Assembly: GCF_934230905.1 (NCBI RefSeq)
Contig: NZ_CAKQFJ010000012.1
Location: 1 to 64,000, forward strand
From: an uncultured Veillonella sp.
GTDB taxonomy: Bacteria; Bacillota; Negativicutes; Veillonellales; Veillonellaceae
Length of the DNA: 64,000 nucleotides
Direction: 5' to 3'
Shown: positions 9,079-17,510 of the stretch, one piece after another
Layout: each line of letters starts with the position of its first letter
Position numbering within the stretch: the stretch's first letter is position 1
Notes under the pieces: generated by a model
Told to the model about the DNA's origin: nothing
Seen by the model: only the letters and a program-made list of their open reading frames with translations
Databases searched by the model: none
Made by a program: the position numbers and the translations under genes

Positions 9079-9741
9079 TTATTTACCTATCGCTGCCCCT
9101 GCCTTTGCGAGTTGGTCAGCCATTTCATTATATGTATCACCAGTATGAGCATATACCTTGTGAAAGTATACTTTCACCTGTTGAAATATACGTTCACAAA
9201 ATGCTGCATATTCATTGGTTAATACATTATTTCGTTTCCACTTCTTCGTGGCCCACATTTCAATCCCCATATAATCATAATATAAGGAGCACTTAGAAAT
9301 CCCATGAGTTAAAGCATATTCCATAACATGCTTAGCCGCTAATAACTCACCAGACACATTCCAAAATTCTGTATATTTTGCATCCCGGGTACCGAATGAA
9401 AATGTTTCTTTATTTCCATTTAGAAACATAATACCACCTGAACCTACAGACTGATTATATTTATCATAACTGCCATCGATATATGCAATTAAATGATTGG
9501 GTTCTGAGAAATCAGGAGCTATAGATTTCTTTGTATGGTTTGTTTTAGACGTTTTTGATGATGCTAGATAATCACCAATACTCATACCTTCATCACCTAT
9601 AAAAGCCTGGGCTTCTGACTTAGTGGGAAACGATTTATAAATAGCCCCACCAAAGCCTTTAACCTGTTTTTCACAATCGGTCCAAGTTTCATAAATACCT
9701 GGCGTACGGCCTGCTTTTACAGCATAAAATTTCTTCGCCAT
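9079..9741 (-). CDS. rnhA: Ribonuclease H with N-terminal viroplasmin-type hybrid-binding domain
   Basis: A 220-residue type 1 RNase H that degrades RNA in RNA-DNA hybrids. Residues 1-50 (KKFYAVKAGRTPGIYETW, then VKGFGGAIYKSF) form the small hybrid-binding domain also seen in eukaryotic RNase H1. After a Ser/Lys-rich linker comes the catalytic domain, with DGSY, a Glu in SGELLAAKHVMEYA, Asp in YYDYMGIE, and HTGDTYNEMADQLA carrying the last His and Asp. This two-domain form is common in Firmicutes. The gene ends 17 bases before the epimerase and begins 8 bases after ybaK. Confidence 0.88.
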   Translation of the reverse strand: MAKKFYAVKAGRTPGIYETWTDCEKQVKGFGGAIYKSFPTKSEAQAFIGDEGMSIGDYLASSKTSKTNHTKKSIAPDFSEPNHLIAYIDGSYDKYNQSVGSGGIMFLNGNKETFSFGTRDAKYTEFWNVSGELLAAKHVMEYALTHGISKCSLYYDYMGIEMWATKKWKRNNVLTNEYAAFCERIFQQVKVYFHKVYAHTGDTYNEMADQLAKAGAAIGK

Positions 9742-9749
9742 ACAACCTC

Positions 9750-10241
9750 CTAATGCTTCATGGTAAGCGGTACAAATTCAGCATTCACTACAGATTGTAA
9801 ATCTTGTGGATTAACATGCATCTGCATGCCTCGTAAACCAGCACTAACATATACAGCCTCTTGAGCTTGCATCGTTTCATCAAAGTATGTAGGGAATTGC
9901 TTTTTCATTCCTACTGGGGAACAACCACCACGCAAATAACCTGTTATACCTAACAAATCCTTTACATGAATTAATTCTACAGATTTATTTCCACTGACCC
10001 GAGCGGCTTGCTTCATATCTAATTCTTCAGCTACAGGAATACAAAATACAACATATCCCGTTTTATCACCTTTGCCAACTAAAGTTTTAAATACTGTTTT
10101 TTCATCAAGACCCAACTCTTCGGCCACGTGAATACCTTGACCTCGTTCTTCAGACCATTCATATTCACTAATTGTATATGCTATATGATGAGTATCTAAT
10201 ATGCGTAATGCATTTGTTTTTTTATGCTTCTCTTTACTCAT
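9750..10241 (-). CDS. ybaK: Cys-tRNA(Pro)/Cys-tRNA(Cys) deacylase, YbaK/EbsC family
   Basis: A 163-residue single-domain trans-editing factor that removes mischarged cysteine from tRNA(Pro). The fold and key residues match YbaK: KTNALRILD at the start, KTVFKTLVGKGD, the MKQAAR segment, and GYLRGGCSPVGMKK, where the GCSP loop is characteristic. Full length for the family. Start ATG is preceded by GGAGGC. Coupled to rnhA by a short gap. Confidence 0.88.
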   Translation of the reverse strand: MSKEKHKKTNALRILDTHHIAYTISEYEWSEERGQGIHVAEELGLDEKTVFKTLVGKGDKTGYVVFCIPVAEELDMKQAARVSGNKSVELIHVKDLLGITGYLRGGCSPVGMKKQFPTYFDETMQAQEAVYVSAGLRGMQMHVNPQDLQSVVNAEFVPLTMKH

Positions 10242-10328
10242 ATAAGAGCCTCCTTTATTTTTATCGCTATATCGTTATATTACAAAAATTATCTTATAAA
10301 TATCTAACGATAAATCAAAAGTATCTTA

Positions 10329-11327
10329 CTATTTATTAACAATTTTATTTATATTCTTTAACTCTATGCGAAGCGTACCATCATCATTAGTTTTAATTTC
10401 GATAAACTCCCGATTTTGCATATATTCTACAGGGAACGAAATTTCTATGCCAGTATCGGTTTTAATCTTATGATGTTCGCCTACCTTCGTAGCAAATTCA
10501 CGATTTACCGGTAAAGGTCGCATCATATCCTGTTCAGCTAACTCCTTTTTAGCAGCTTCTTGTTGAATGGGGTTAGACTTAAATACCTCTTCCACAATGC
10601 GAACAGGATTAACCGTATCAGATACTTCTGCATTTTTAGCAATCATAGACTTTGCCATCGTCATCTCTGCTACACCATCGGATTCGTGCGCTTGAGCCAC
10701 CTTATCTATAATGTTTTTTACCTTTTTAACAGTATCTCTAGAGGATTGATCTGTACTAAGTTGTAGTACCTTTTCGGCTAAAATGTAACAAACTTCACCA
10801 TCATATTCACCTTTTGGTTCAAAGATACGAACAGATAAATTCAATGTATTTATGGCAACAAAAGCACGCAATTTTTGTGTCGGCATCGGCAGTACTGCCT
10901 TATGTGGTACAAGTTCTGTCGATAAGGATCCATCATCTTCACTAAACAATTGATGTGTAAAGGCATCATGAGCCTGACATAATAGCATACAAATATATGA
11001 TGTGTCTGTCACCACATCGCATACGATAGTATCAATGACAACACCTACCGTTGCTTGTTTCATATACTCAAAGGTTTTTTCACCTAATTCTTTTGCCAAC
11101 GTAATAAAAGGGATTTCACCAACTTTATATTCACTAATTCGCTTTCCCATAGGACTCTGTGCAAGTAATGTCCCTGTTCTCGCACCAGGGTCTTTAAATG
11201 CTTTCGTTACATGCCCTACAATATAATCATGTATATCTTGTTCACCTATTTTTAATTCATGTTCAGAATAGACCGCTAAAGATGATGTAAAATCAAAAAT
11301 CTCAAGGGCTGCTTTATTAATTTGCAT
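10329..11327 (-). CDS. Nucleoid-associated protein of the NA37 (YejK/NdpA) family
   Basis: A 332-residue cytoplasmic protein related to the 37-kDa nucleoid-associated protein YejK. Family signs are the opening INKAALEIFDFTSSLAVYSE, the DPGARTGTL segment, and a C-terminal region in which KIKTDTGIEISFPVEYM matches the conserved NA37 end. Biochemical function in the family is unclear beyond DNA association. It lies 23 bases downstream of the acyl-CoA ligase gene, so readthrough from the biotin-regulated operon is possible, but no functional link is evident. Confidence 0.75.
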   Translation of the reverse strand: MQINKAALEIFDFTSSLAVYSEHELKIGEQDIHDYIVGHVTKAFKDPGARTGTLLAQSPMGKRISEYKVGEIPFITLAKELGEKTFEYMKQATVGVVIDTIVCDVVTDTSYICMLLCQAHDAFTHQLFSEDDGSLSTELVPHKAVLPMPTQKLRAFVAINTLNLSVRIFEPKGEYDGEVCYILAEKVLQLSTDQSSRDTVKKVKNIIDKVAQAHESDGVAEMTMAKSMIAKNAEVSDTVNPVRIVEEVFKSNPIQQEAAKKELAEQDMMRPLPVNREFATKVGEHHKIKTDTGIEISFPVEYMQNREFIEIKTNDDGTLRIELKNINKIVNK

Positions 11328-11350
11328 GATAACTCCTAAGGGTAAAAATA

Positions 11351-12643
11351 TTACTCTTTATTATACCATTCTTTTAGCAATTCTTTATCTATTTTTGAAC
11401 AATCTGTTAAAGGTATTGCATCAATATATCGCAAATATTTTGGTTGATCTTCATGAGGAATAGATTGTCGTACATCAGCCTCCACCTCTTCCGATGTAAC
11501 ACCTGTGACCGGTACTATAAAGGCGACGACCTCTTCTCCACGCAATCGATCAGGTATAGATATGACTGCCACATCCTCTACCGTTGGCAACATTTGTAAC
11601 TGAGATTCTAAAGCTAAAATAGCAACCTTATACCCACCTCGGTTAATAATATCCCCATTACGGCCATCAAATATAAGGTAGTTATCACACCAATGACCCT
11701 TGTCACCAACTGTTACCATTTCATCAAGTCCGCATATTCCAAACCGTGTAGACACATAAATATAATCATCTTTTATCTCAACTATAACCCCAGGAAATGG
11801 GCGCCCTACAGTACCAGGATAATCATGCCACTCCTCACCAGTGCAGTAGCTAATGTAGTTTAACTCTGATGCACCATAGTACAGAATAAATTCCATCATT
11901 GGATATAGCATGTGTAAAGACTGTAATAATTCTCGATCTACAACTTGTGAACCTGCAATTATATATCTTACACAAGAACAAATACTTCTATTCCAGCGCA
12001 ATAGTAAACGCAGTTTTGTAGGCAGCATATACATATGGGTGCATCGATGAGATTGAATCAACGATTGCCATCTCTTTGGTTGCAGATAATCACTGGTGAT
12101 TATCTGCCCACCTGCCCATAATACAGCCAATATCATATTCATATTGCCTGTAAAGCTAAAACTGCCATGTACAAATATACTAGTAGTATCATCGATATGA
12201 AAGATATTATTTTGTATATCAAAATAATCCGCCCATGATTTTTCAGTTCGCCACAAGGGTTTTGGTATTCCCGTTGTTCCAGATGTAAGAACACCAAACT
12301 GCGCTTCTATCGGAATATCTATGGAGCCAAGTAAATTCATTAATTGAAGTCGATATGTATTATCCATATGTGGATGCAAAACAATGGGAATATATCCACT
12401 ATATAAAGCAGCTAACCACAATATAAGTTGTTCATATACAAATTCTGTATCTATAAGGATAATATGACGTTCACTATTTATAATATGTGTAATACAGTTA
12501 TCATTCTCTATTCCCTGTACTCTTTCAATAACATCGTCATATAAATCTCCATAGGTATATTGCATACCATCTACAATAATTGCCGTATCTAATTTGTGCT
12601 TATGACCATGGTTAACTATAGCCTGTAATATCATACTCATCAT
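11351..12643 (-). CDS. Short AMP-forming acyl-CoA synthetase (YhfT-like)
   Basis: A 430-residue adenylate-forming enzyme that should activate a carboxylic acid to acyl-AMP and then a thioester. Visible motifs are the P-loop TSGTTGIPK (residues 120-128), YGASE, FDGRNGDIINRGGYKV, and a C-terminal catalytic lysine in SKIDKELL. It is shorter than usual ligases (500 or more) because the N-terminal domain is trimmed. Last gene of the operon MaoC-like, bioY, thiolase, ligase; the start is 11 bases after the thiolase stop. In Bacillus subtilis the BirA-regulated yhfUTS operon likewise joins a BioY, an acyl-CoA synthetase and a thiolase, so a part in making or salvaging a biotin precursor such as pimelate is a reasonable inference. 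Substrate unknown. Confidence 0.75.
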   Translation of the reverse strand: MMSMILQAIVNHGHKHKLDTAIIVDGMQYTYGDLYDDVIERVQGIENDNCITHIINSERHIILIDTEFVYEQLILWLAALYSGYIPIVLHPHMDNTYRLQLMNLLGSIDIPIEAQFGVLTSGTTGIPKPLWRTEKSWADYFDIQNNIFHIDDTTSIFVHGSFSFTGNMNMILAVLWAGGQIITSDYLQPKRWQSLIQSHRCTHMYMLPTKLRLLLRWNRSICSCVRYIIAGSQVVDRELLQSLHMLYPMMEFILYYGASELNYISYCTGEEWHDYPGTVGRPFPGVIVEIKDDYIYVSTRFGICGLDEMVTVGDKGHWCDNYLIFDGRNGDIINRGGYKVAILALESQLQMLPTVEDVAVISIPDRLRGEEVVAFIVPVTGVTSEEVEADVRQSIPHEDQPKYLRYIDAIPLTDCSKIDKELLKEWYNKE

Positions 12644-12654
12644 AAAATCCTTAT

Positions 12655-13761
12655 CTATGCACGCTCAATAATCATAGCTGTTCCTGTACCACCAGCTCCA
12701 GCAATAGCACAGAGTCCATAACGGCCATTACAGTACTCTAAAGCTGCCATGCAATGTAACAAAAGCATAGCACCAGAGCAACCGTAAGGATGCCCATAGG
12801 CCAGTGCGCCGCCTAACATATTATATCTGTCAACAAGGTCTGGATATTCTCGTCCAAACAAGACAGAGATTACAGCAAACGCTTCATTCCATTCAAACAC
12901 ATCAATTGTTGTTGATGAAAGTCCGGTAGCGTCTAGTATATTTTTTGTACTTAATAGTGCACCTTCAGGACTATACAAGGGATTTCCTGCCCATGGCATG
13001 GCACGAACAATCCTAAAGGGTCCTTCCTCCCTACTTAATGTAACAAAGGCAGCCCCATCATGAGTAAGACATGCATTTCCAGCCGTTGTTATAGAATTAG
13101 GTCCTAATAAGGGCTTCATACGCTGTAACAATTTTTCATTCATAGATGGACGTATTGATTCATCGATACATAGCTTTCCATCAACTTCAATGTCTAGCAT
13201 ATAGGGTAAAAGTATACCTTTGTCCCGTGCATATTGTGCACACTGATGACTTCTAATAATATAAGGATTTAACTCCTCTACACCTACACCATGTTTTATC
13301 ATGGTACGTTCTGCCCCTTCTAACATAGATAAAGAAGATAATTCGTTGGGAGAAAACTGTGCCACTCTATAATCACCACAACGATCATCATACTCTGCAT
13401 ATGTTCTTAGTGGTTGTAAAGACGAACTTTCAATACCACCAGCAATTACTGTATTCATCATACCTGATGCAATATGAGCATAGGCCATCTCAATACTCAT
13501 CATACCTGATGCACATTGCATATCTATCGTAACTGCTGGTATCATATTAGGTAAATTGCTATAAAGACCCATCAATCTCGCAATATTCCCACCCGTACCA
13601 ACTGCATTGCCACAAAAAATGGCATCCACAGAAGATGTGTCTATAGAATCAAATAGCTGATTTAACACCTTTGCACCAAGCAATTCAGGACGTATTGATT
13701 TATATTGTCCGTTAACGACACCAATCGGCGTACGTAATCCATTATGAATGAAAACAGGCAT
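12655..13761 (-). CDS. Thiolase-family acyltransferase (YhfS-like), atypical active site
   Basis: A 368-residue thiolase-fold enzyme. The nucleophilic cysteine is present (C83 in DMQCASGM), as are WNEAFAV and the catalytic His in GGALAYGHPYGCSGA. The usual C-terminal CxGGGxG motif is changed: the segment reads CAIAGAGGTG, so Ala354 occupies the position of the second catalytic cysteine, with a Cys three residues earlier. The protein may still form an acyl-enzyme but its Claisen activity is uncertain. Between bioY and the ligase, in an operon with a BirA-type operator, it parallels YhfS of Bacillus. Start ATG has GGAG 7 bases upstream. Confidence 0.75.
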   Translation of the reverse strand: MPVFIHNGLRTPIGVVNGQYKSIRPELLGAKVLNQLFDSIDTSSVDAIFCGNAVGTGGNIARLMGLYSNLPNMIPAVTIDMQCASGMMSIEMAYAHIASGMMNTVIAGGIESSSLQPLRTYAEYDDRCGDYRVAQFSPNELSSLSMLEGAERTMIKHGVGVEELNPYIIRSHQCAQYARDKGILLPYMLDIEVDGKLCIDESIRPSMNEKLLQRMKPLLGPNSITTAGNACLTHDGAAFVTLSREEGPFRIVRAMPWAGNPLYSPEGALLSTKNILDATGLSSTTIDVFEWNEAFAVISVLFGREYPDLVDRYNMLGGALAYGHPYGCSGAMLLLHCMAALEYCNGRYGLCAIAGAGGTGTAMIIERA

Positions 13762-13781
13762 AGTATTACTCCATATAAATA

Positions 13782-13806
13782 AGGAGGTGTACTAATAACA
13801 CCTCCT
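13782..13806 (-). repeat. Intergenic hairpin carrying a Shine-Dalgarno-like AGGAGG
   Basis: Perfect 9-base-pair inverted repeat (13782-13790 and 13798-13806) with a seven-base loop, in the 58-base gap between bioY and the thiolase gene. The minus-strand arm reads AGGAGGTGT. It lies upstream of the thiolase ribosome site and is followed by TTATTTAT, so it could be a weak terminator/attenuator or an mRNA-processing or stability element. Confidence 0.5.
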
Positions 13807-13819
13807 ACACATATCATCA

Positions 13820-14332
13820 TTATATTTTAATTTTTGTAGCCAACCAAGAGGCAACTAAACATTTTATAATATCTCCTGGAATATATGGGAGCATTACAAT
13901 AGGTAGAGATGCCCAAAACGGAGTGCCTGTAACAATCATAAATCCAGCTACACCAAAAATATATACAACAGGAATCGTAATAACTAATGAACGCCAGCTA
14001 TAGGATAAAAAGCTTCTAGATTTACCTTTACAAATGCTTAATAGCGTATAGGCAACAGGCCAAGAGAAGATAAATCCGCCAGTAGGTCCGAATAGTTTAC
14101 CAAGTCCAGCTGTACCTCCAACAAAAACAGGCAATCCTACTGTTCCTAGTAATACATATACAATAAATACAATTAATGTATCTTTAGGGGATAATAATAA
14201 GCCTGTCAATGTAGCTACTAATGTAAGTGCTGTCACCATAGCAGGGCTAAATGGTAACGGGAATGAAATCCATGCTGATACACACAATAGCGCTGTTAAT
14301 AAAGCCATTTTTGTTAAACGTCTTGCTTCCAT
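13820..14332 (-). CDS. bioY: Biotin ECF transporter substrate-binding subunit BioY
   Basis: A 170-residue integral membrane protein with about six hydrophobic helices, the S component that binds biotin for an energy-coupling-factor importer. Family features are LTALLCVSAWISFPLPFSP near the start, the TLVATLTGLLLSPKD helix, GGTAGLGKLFGPTGGF (the conserved Gly-rich loop), and the C-terminal PYIPGDIIKC. No ATPase or EcfT subunit is adjacent, so it probably uses shared ECF modules. Second gene of an operon that starts at a promoter overlapped by a BirA-type operator, which fits repression when biotin is plentiful. Confidence 0.9.
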   Translation of the reverse strand: MEARRLTKMALLTALLCVSAWISFPLPFSPAMVTALTLVATLTGLLLSPKDTLIVFIVYVLLGTVGLPVFVGGTAGLGKLFGPTGGFIFSWPVAYTLLSICKGKSRSFLSYSWRSLVITIPVVYIFGVAGFMIVTGTPFWASLPIVMLPYIPGDIIKCLVASWLATKIKI

Positions 14333-14357
14333 AATATACCTCTTTTACATCATAATC

Positions 14358-14900
14358 TTACATAATTTTATGCTCATCATATAAACGTGCTCTAAAAAGA
14401 GTTGTATCATCTAACGTACCAAGTAGGATATTTCCTTCACGTTGACGCTCTATGCACACACAATCCTCAGCAATCATAGGTGATAAAAAACGAACCTCTA
14501 TGCCTACTTTAGATTTATCTTGTACTACATACTTCCACAAATTCTCTAATATAAGCAATCCCGGTACTATATAGGGTGACACACGATGTATTTGATTGCG
14601 ATCATTTACAGCTTCAACAAAATGAATAATATTTTCTTTCGTAAAAGTTAGTGTTTTAACACCCTCATCAACTTTTGGTATTTGCCTAAGTTGTAAAGGT
14701 TTTGTTAACTGCAATAAATCAATCCATAATGTACCAATTGTATTAGACATACAAACGGATATATGATTGCCTTTATACTCTGCATCATGAAACACAATTT
14801 TATCGGTGCCTTGCGTATCAAAATAGGCCTTCGTAATTACACAATTCGTAGGCAAATTTAAGGTTTTTATATCTGTTAATAAAGCTAATAATCTCCGCAT
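14358..14900 (-). CDS. MaoC-like hotdog-fold hydratase
   Basis: A 180-residue protein with an N-terminal half I do not recognise and a C-terminal half resembling MaoC/(R)-enoyl-CoA hydratases. The hydratase motif is visible as FVEAVNDRNQIH, with Asp100 and His105 as the likely catalytic pair, followed by PYIVPGLLILE where the family has IVPG. The predicted activity is hydration or dehydration of an acyl thioester. First gene of the BirA-operator operon, 25 bases before bioY, with a thiolase and ligase downstream: thiolase, hydratase and ligase suggest chain-extension or shortening chemistry on an acyl or dicarboxyl thioester. Bacillus yhfUTS lacks this gene. Assignment is by motif only. Confidence 0.6.
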   Translation of the reverse strand: MRRLLALLTDIKTLNLPTNCVITKAYFDTQGTDKIVFHDAEYKGNHISVCMSNTIGTLWIDLLQLTKPLQLRQIPKVDEGVKTLTFTKENIIHFVEAVNDRNQIHRVSPYIVPGLLILENLWKYVVQDKSKVGIEVRFLSPMIAEDCVCIERQREGNILLGTLDDTTLFRARLYDEHKIM

Positions 14901-14942
14901 ATTAATTCACCATATCAATAGTTTTACAAGATGTCTCTATAA

Positions 14943-14971
14943 ATTATAATTAATCCCGATTATATTGTCAA
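14943..14971 (-). promoter_or_regulatory. Sigma-A promoter of the biotin-linked operon
   Basis: Consensus match on the minus strand: TTGACA (14966-14971), 17-base spacer, TATAAT (14943-14948). The start site would fall near 14936, giving a leader of roughly 36 bases before the MaoC-like gene. The -35 box lies within the left half of the adjacent inverted repeat. Confidence 0.85.
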
Positions 14972-14998
14972 CTTATCACTCGTTTAATTAGTTAACAA
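14965..14998 (-). promoter_or_regulatory. Predicted BirA (biotin repressor) operator
   Basis: Two 9-base half-sites, TTGTCAACT (14965-14973) and AGTTAACAA (14990-14998), are inverted with one mismatch and separated by exactly 16 bases. This is the architecture of BirA operators (TTGTAAACC-N16-GGTTTACAA in Escherichia coli; TTGTTAAC-type halves in Firmicutes). One half-site contains the -35 box, so bound BirA-biotinyl-AMP would block RNA polymerase. The operon contains bioY, which fits. The repressor gene is not in this window. Confidence 0.82.
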
Positions 14999-15035
14999 GA
15001 AAAGCCACCACTGATTATATCAATAGTGACTTTTC
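14999..15035 (-). terminator. Terminator of the galU operon
   Basis: A 17-base-pair stem (14999-15015 and 15019-15035). The mismatches on the plus strand become G-U pairs in the minus-strand RNA, which identifies the transcribed strand, and CTTTTCTTG follows. It abuts the BirA operator of the next operon. Confidence 0.75.
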
Positions 15036-15069
15036 TCAACACATATGTCTATAAATTATAGATTCTACA

Positions 15070-15930
15070 TTATAAGTTTAAGTCTTTCAAATAGTCTTTG
15101 AATGCAGGTCCTAACTCCTCATTACGAAGCGCATATTCTACGGTAGCTTTTAAATAGCCTAATTTATCACCCGTATCATAACGAATACCTTCATAAGCTA
15201 ATGCATATTTTGTAGTCTTTGATGCCGCCAAAGCATCTGTTAACTGCACTTCATTACCTACCCCAGGTTTTGTATTTTCTAAAATATCAAAAATATCTGG
15301 TGTTAGGATATAACGCCCAAGGACAGCTAAATTAGAAGGTGCCTTATCTACGCTTGGCTTTTCTACTAAACCACTAACACGATATAAATTATCTGCCAAT
15401 GGATCTCCAGATACAATCCCATAAGAACTTACCTTGTCATTAGGTACAAATTGAGCACCAAGTATAATACCTGGATGTTTTTCATAACAATCCATCAACT
15501 GTTGTAAGCACGGTTTATCAGGATTATAAACGATATCATCACCTAATAAAACAGCAAATGGCTCATCACCAATAAATGCTTTAGCACACAGTACAGCATC
15601 CCCTAAACCACGTGGTGCTTTTTGGCGAATAAAGTGAACCTTAATATCCGCCAAATCTTTTACCATAGCTAGCTGTTTATTTTTTCCTTGCTTTTGCAAT
15701 AATTCTTCTAATTCTACACTACTATCAAAGTGGTCCTCAATAGCACGTTTACTACGACCAGTTATGATAAGAATTTCTTCAATACCAGAATCCAGTGCTT
15801 CTTTTACAATATATTGAATCGCCGGTGTATCAACGATAGGTAACATTTCTTTTGGTTGTGCTTTTGTAGCTGGCAAAAATCGTGTACCAAAACCAGCTGC
15901 AGGAATAACAGCCTTACGAATAGACTTCAT
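15070..15930 (-). CDS. galU: UTP-glucose-1-phosphate uridylyltransferase
   Basis: A 286-residue cytoplasmic nucleotidyltransferase making UDP-glucose from UTP and glucose 1-phosphate, feeding LPS and other envelope sugars and GalE. The nucleotide-binding loop AAGFGTRFLPATKA is at residues 11-24, with PKEMLPIVDTPAIQY following; the VEKP motif (GLVEKPSVDKAPS) is also present. Full family length. The gene starts 11 bases after the LptD-like gene and ends before a terminator, so it belongs to an outer-membrane operon. Confidence 0.93.
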   Translation of the reverse strand: MKSIRKAVIPAAGFGTRFLPATKAQPKEMLPIVDTPAIQYIVKEALDSGIEEILIITGRSKRAIEDHFDSSVELEELLQKQGKNKQLAMVKDLADIKVHFIRQKAPRGLGDAVLCAKAFIGDEPFAVLLGDDIVYNPDKPCLQQLMDCYEKHPGIILGAQFVPNDKVSSYGIVSGDPLADNLYRVSGLVEKPSVDKAPSNLAVLGRYILTPDIFDILENTKPGVGNEVQLTDALAASKTTKYALAYEGIRYDTGDKLGYLKATVEYALRNEELGPAFKDYLKDLNL

Positions 15931-15941
15931 ATGTATACTCC

Positions 15942-17492
15942 TTAGAAATCTTTACCAACGAACTTAATTTTCCATTGATTATTATCCTTTTTATGGGAAT
16001 CTTTATATGTTAAATACATATCAAAAGAATGTAAGTCACGATGGTATGTGTAATAAATCGAATCTACATCACCACTCATCATATTCTGTTTAACACTAAC
16101 AGATATGTCATCAAGCCGTGTCAATTTAAAGGAACCACCATAAATAAGCTCCTTAGGAAGTTCTGTACTATCAAAACGATATGGAGAGTTATTATAAGTA
16201 ATATTGCGTTGATTGTAAGAAACCCACGCATTAACTCTAGGGCCTACAGCTGTACGGAATTGAGCACCCCAATATGGCATGCTACGTATAGATTTATCAT
16301 AACCATAATAATCGCGTTGATACCCACCAAAGAAGCGCAATGTACCATCTTTCCATAGATTAATCGGGTCATGAGATACCTCTACCTTATAATCCTTATG
16401 AGAACCTTTTATAGAGCCTTCCTTCCAATACCCGATACTGGTTTCACCACGTACCGTAAATGGAGATTTCGCAATATGATATGTATGTGTATCAATACGA
16501 AGCTCACCAATTTTTTCTACCCATACAGTTTCATCATTATATTCGTTAGATTCTTTACTATACCCAATAGATGCCGTTCCCCATGGTAAATAGTGGCGAT
16601 AGCCTATTTGTGGTTTAAAACCTGCCTTTGAATACCATTTATAATCAAAATAAGCTTCACCAGATTTTCCTAATGGTATCTCAGCATTTCCACGTAAGCC
16701 AATGCCATCATCACTATTATAAATTGGTCGAGGCATAATAGAAAATGTGCTTACTTTACCTTGCTTATCACCACGTAAAGATTTCGTATACGATTTTAAA
16801 CTAAACAGTTTGAAATTCTTAATATAAAAGCTTGGATGTTGAATTACAACCTTATCGCCAGGGTAGATTTTTATGTCGTTGCCTTCAATGCGATAATCAG
16901 GTGTATGCTTAAATGCCATCGCATGCTTTGATGTAATCATCCCTTTTTCAATAGATCCCGTTTGACCATCATAGGAAAGATTTTGTCCTTTTACATAATA
17001 AGGATCAGACCAACCTTGTGTTTGCCCCGCATCAAAATGTTGGTCACTCGTACGATAAGTCATAACATCACCAGTAAGATCTTTTGTCTTACCACCATCC
17101 TCTAAATAGCGATATGGACCATCAGCAGTTCGATATTCTGTAGTCTTCGTATTTCCTGTGATGCGATTAGCTAACAGGGTACGATTTCCTTGTGTAACCA
17201 CAACATTCCCTATAGCATTTACATCTCCAGTACTACCAGAATACGTCATTTTATCTGCATCAACACGAGTTGGTAATTTTTCTGTTGGCGCGGCAATAGG
17301 TGAAGTACCACGACGAACAACACGAATATTGCTGCGTTCAGGGGTCGAAGGTTGTTGCAATTCACCCGGATACGATTCAGATATACTATCTAAACTATCT
17401 TGATATGTAATTGAATCTGAAGCAGCCCACGCAGGCTGTGCCAAACAAAGCAAGCATGCTGCCACGAGCCATTGTACTCTTTGTTTCCTCAT
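15942..17492 (-). CDS. lptD: LptD/OstA-like outer-membrane protein (LPS assembly)
   Basis: A 516-residue exported protein: signal peptide at residues 1-24 (cleavage after AWA), a low-complexity linker, an OstA/LptA-type jellyroll domain (VDADKMTYSGSTGDVNAIGNVVV and repeated strands to about residue 235), then a C-terminal half of alternating aromatic strands typical of a beta-barrel (for example YFDYKWYSKAGFKPQIGYRHY). The last residue is Phe, usual for barrels recognised by the BAM machinery. It is shorter than proteobacterial LptD (about 780). The likely role is inserting lipopolysaccharide in the outer membrane. It lies between an exported repeat protein and galU. Orthology to LptD is inferred from domain order. 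Confidence 0.72.
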   Translation of the reverse strand: MRKQRVQWLVAACLLCLAQPAWAASDSITYQDSLDSISESYPGELQQPSTPERSNIRVVRRGTSPIAAPTEKLPTRVDADKMTYSGSTGDVNAIGNVVVTQGNRTLLANRITGNTKTTEYRTADGPYRYLEDGGKTKDLTGDVMTYRTSDQHFDAGQTQGWSDPYYVKGQNLSYDGQTGSIEKGMITSKHAMAFKHTPDYRIEGNDIKIYPGDKVVIQHPSFYIKNFKLFSLKSYTKSLRGDKQGKVSTFSIMPRPIYNSDDGIGLRGNAEIPLGKSGEAYFDYKWYSKAGFKPQIGYRHYLPWGTASIGYSKESNEYNDETVWVEKIGELRIDTHTYHIAKSPFTVRGETSIGYWKEGSIKGSHKDYKVEVSHDPINLWKDGTLRFFGGYQRDYYGYDKSIRSMPYWGAQFRTAVGPRVNAWVSYNQRNITYNNSPYRFDSTELPKELIYGGSFKLTRLDDISVSVKQNMMSGDVDSIYYTYHRDLHSFDMYLTYKDSHKKDNNQWKIKFVGKDF

Positions 17493-17510
17493 GGTTACTA
17501 TACTCCTCTA

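Noticed and set aside
16041..16589. Plus-strand ORFs across the LptD-like gene
   Set aside because: These are antisense frames of a convincing minus-strand gene with strand-like periodicity; they have no family similarity or ribosome sites.
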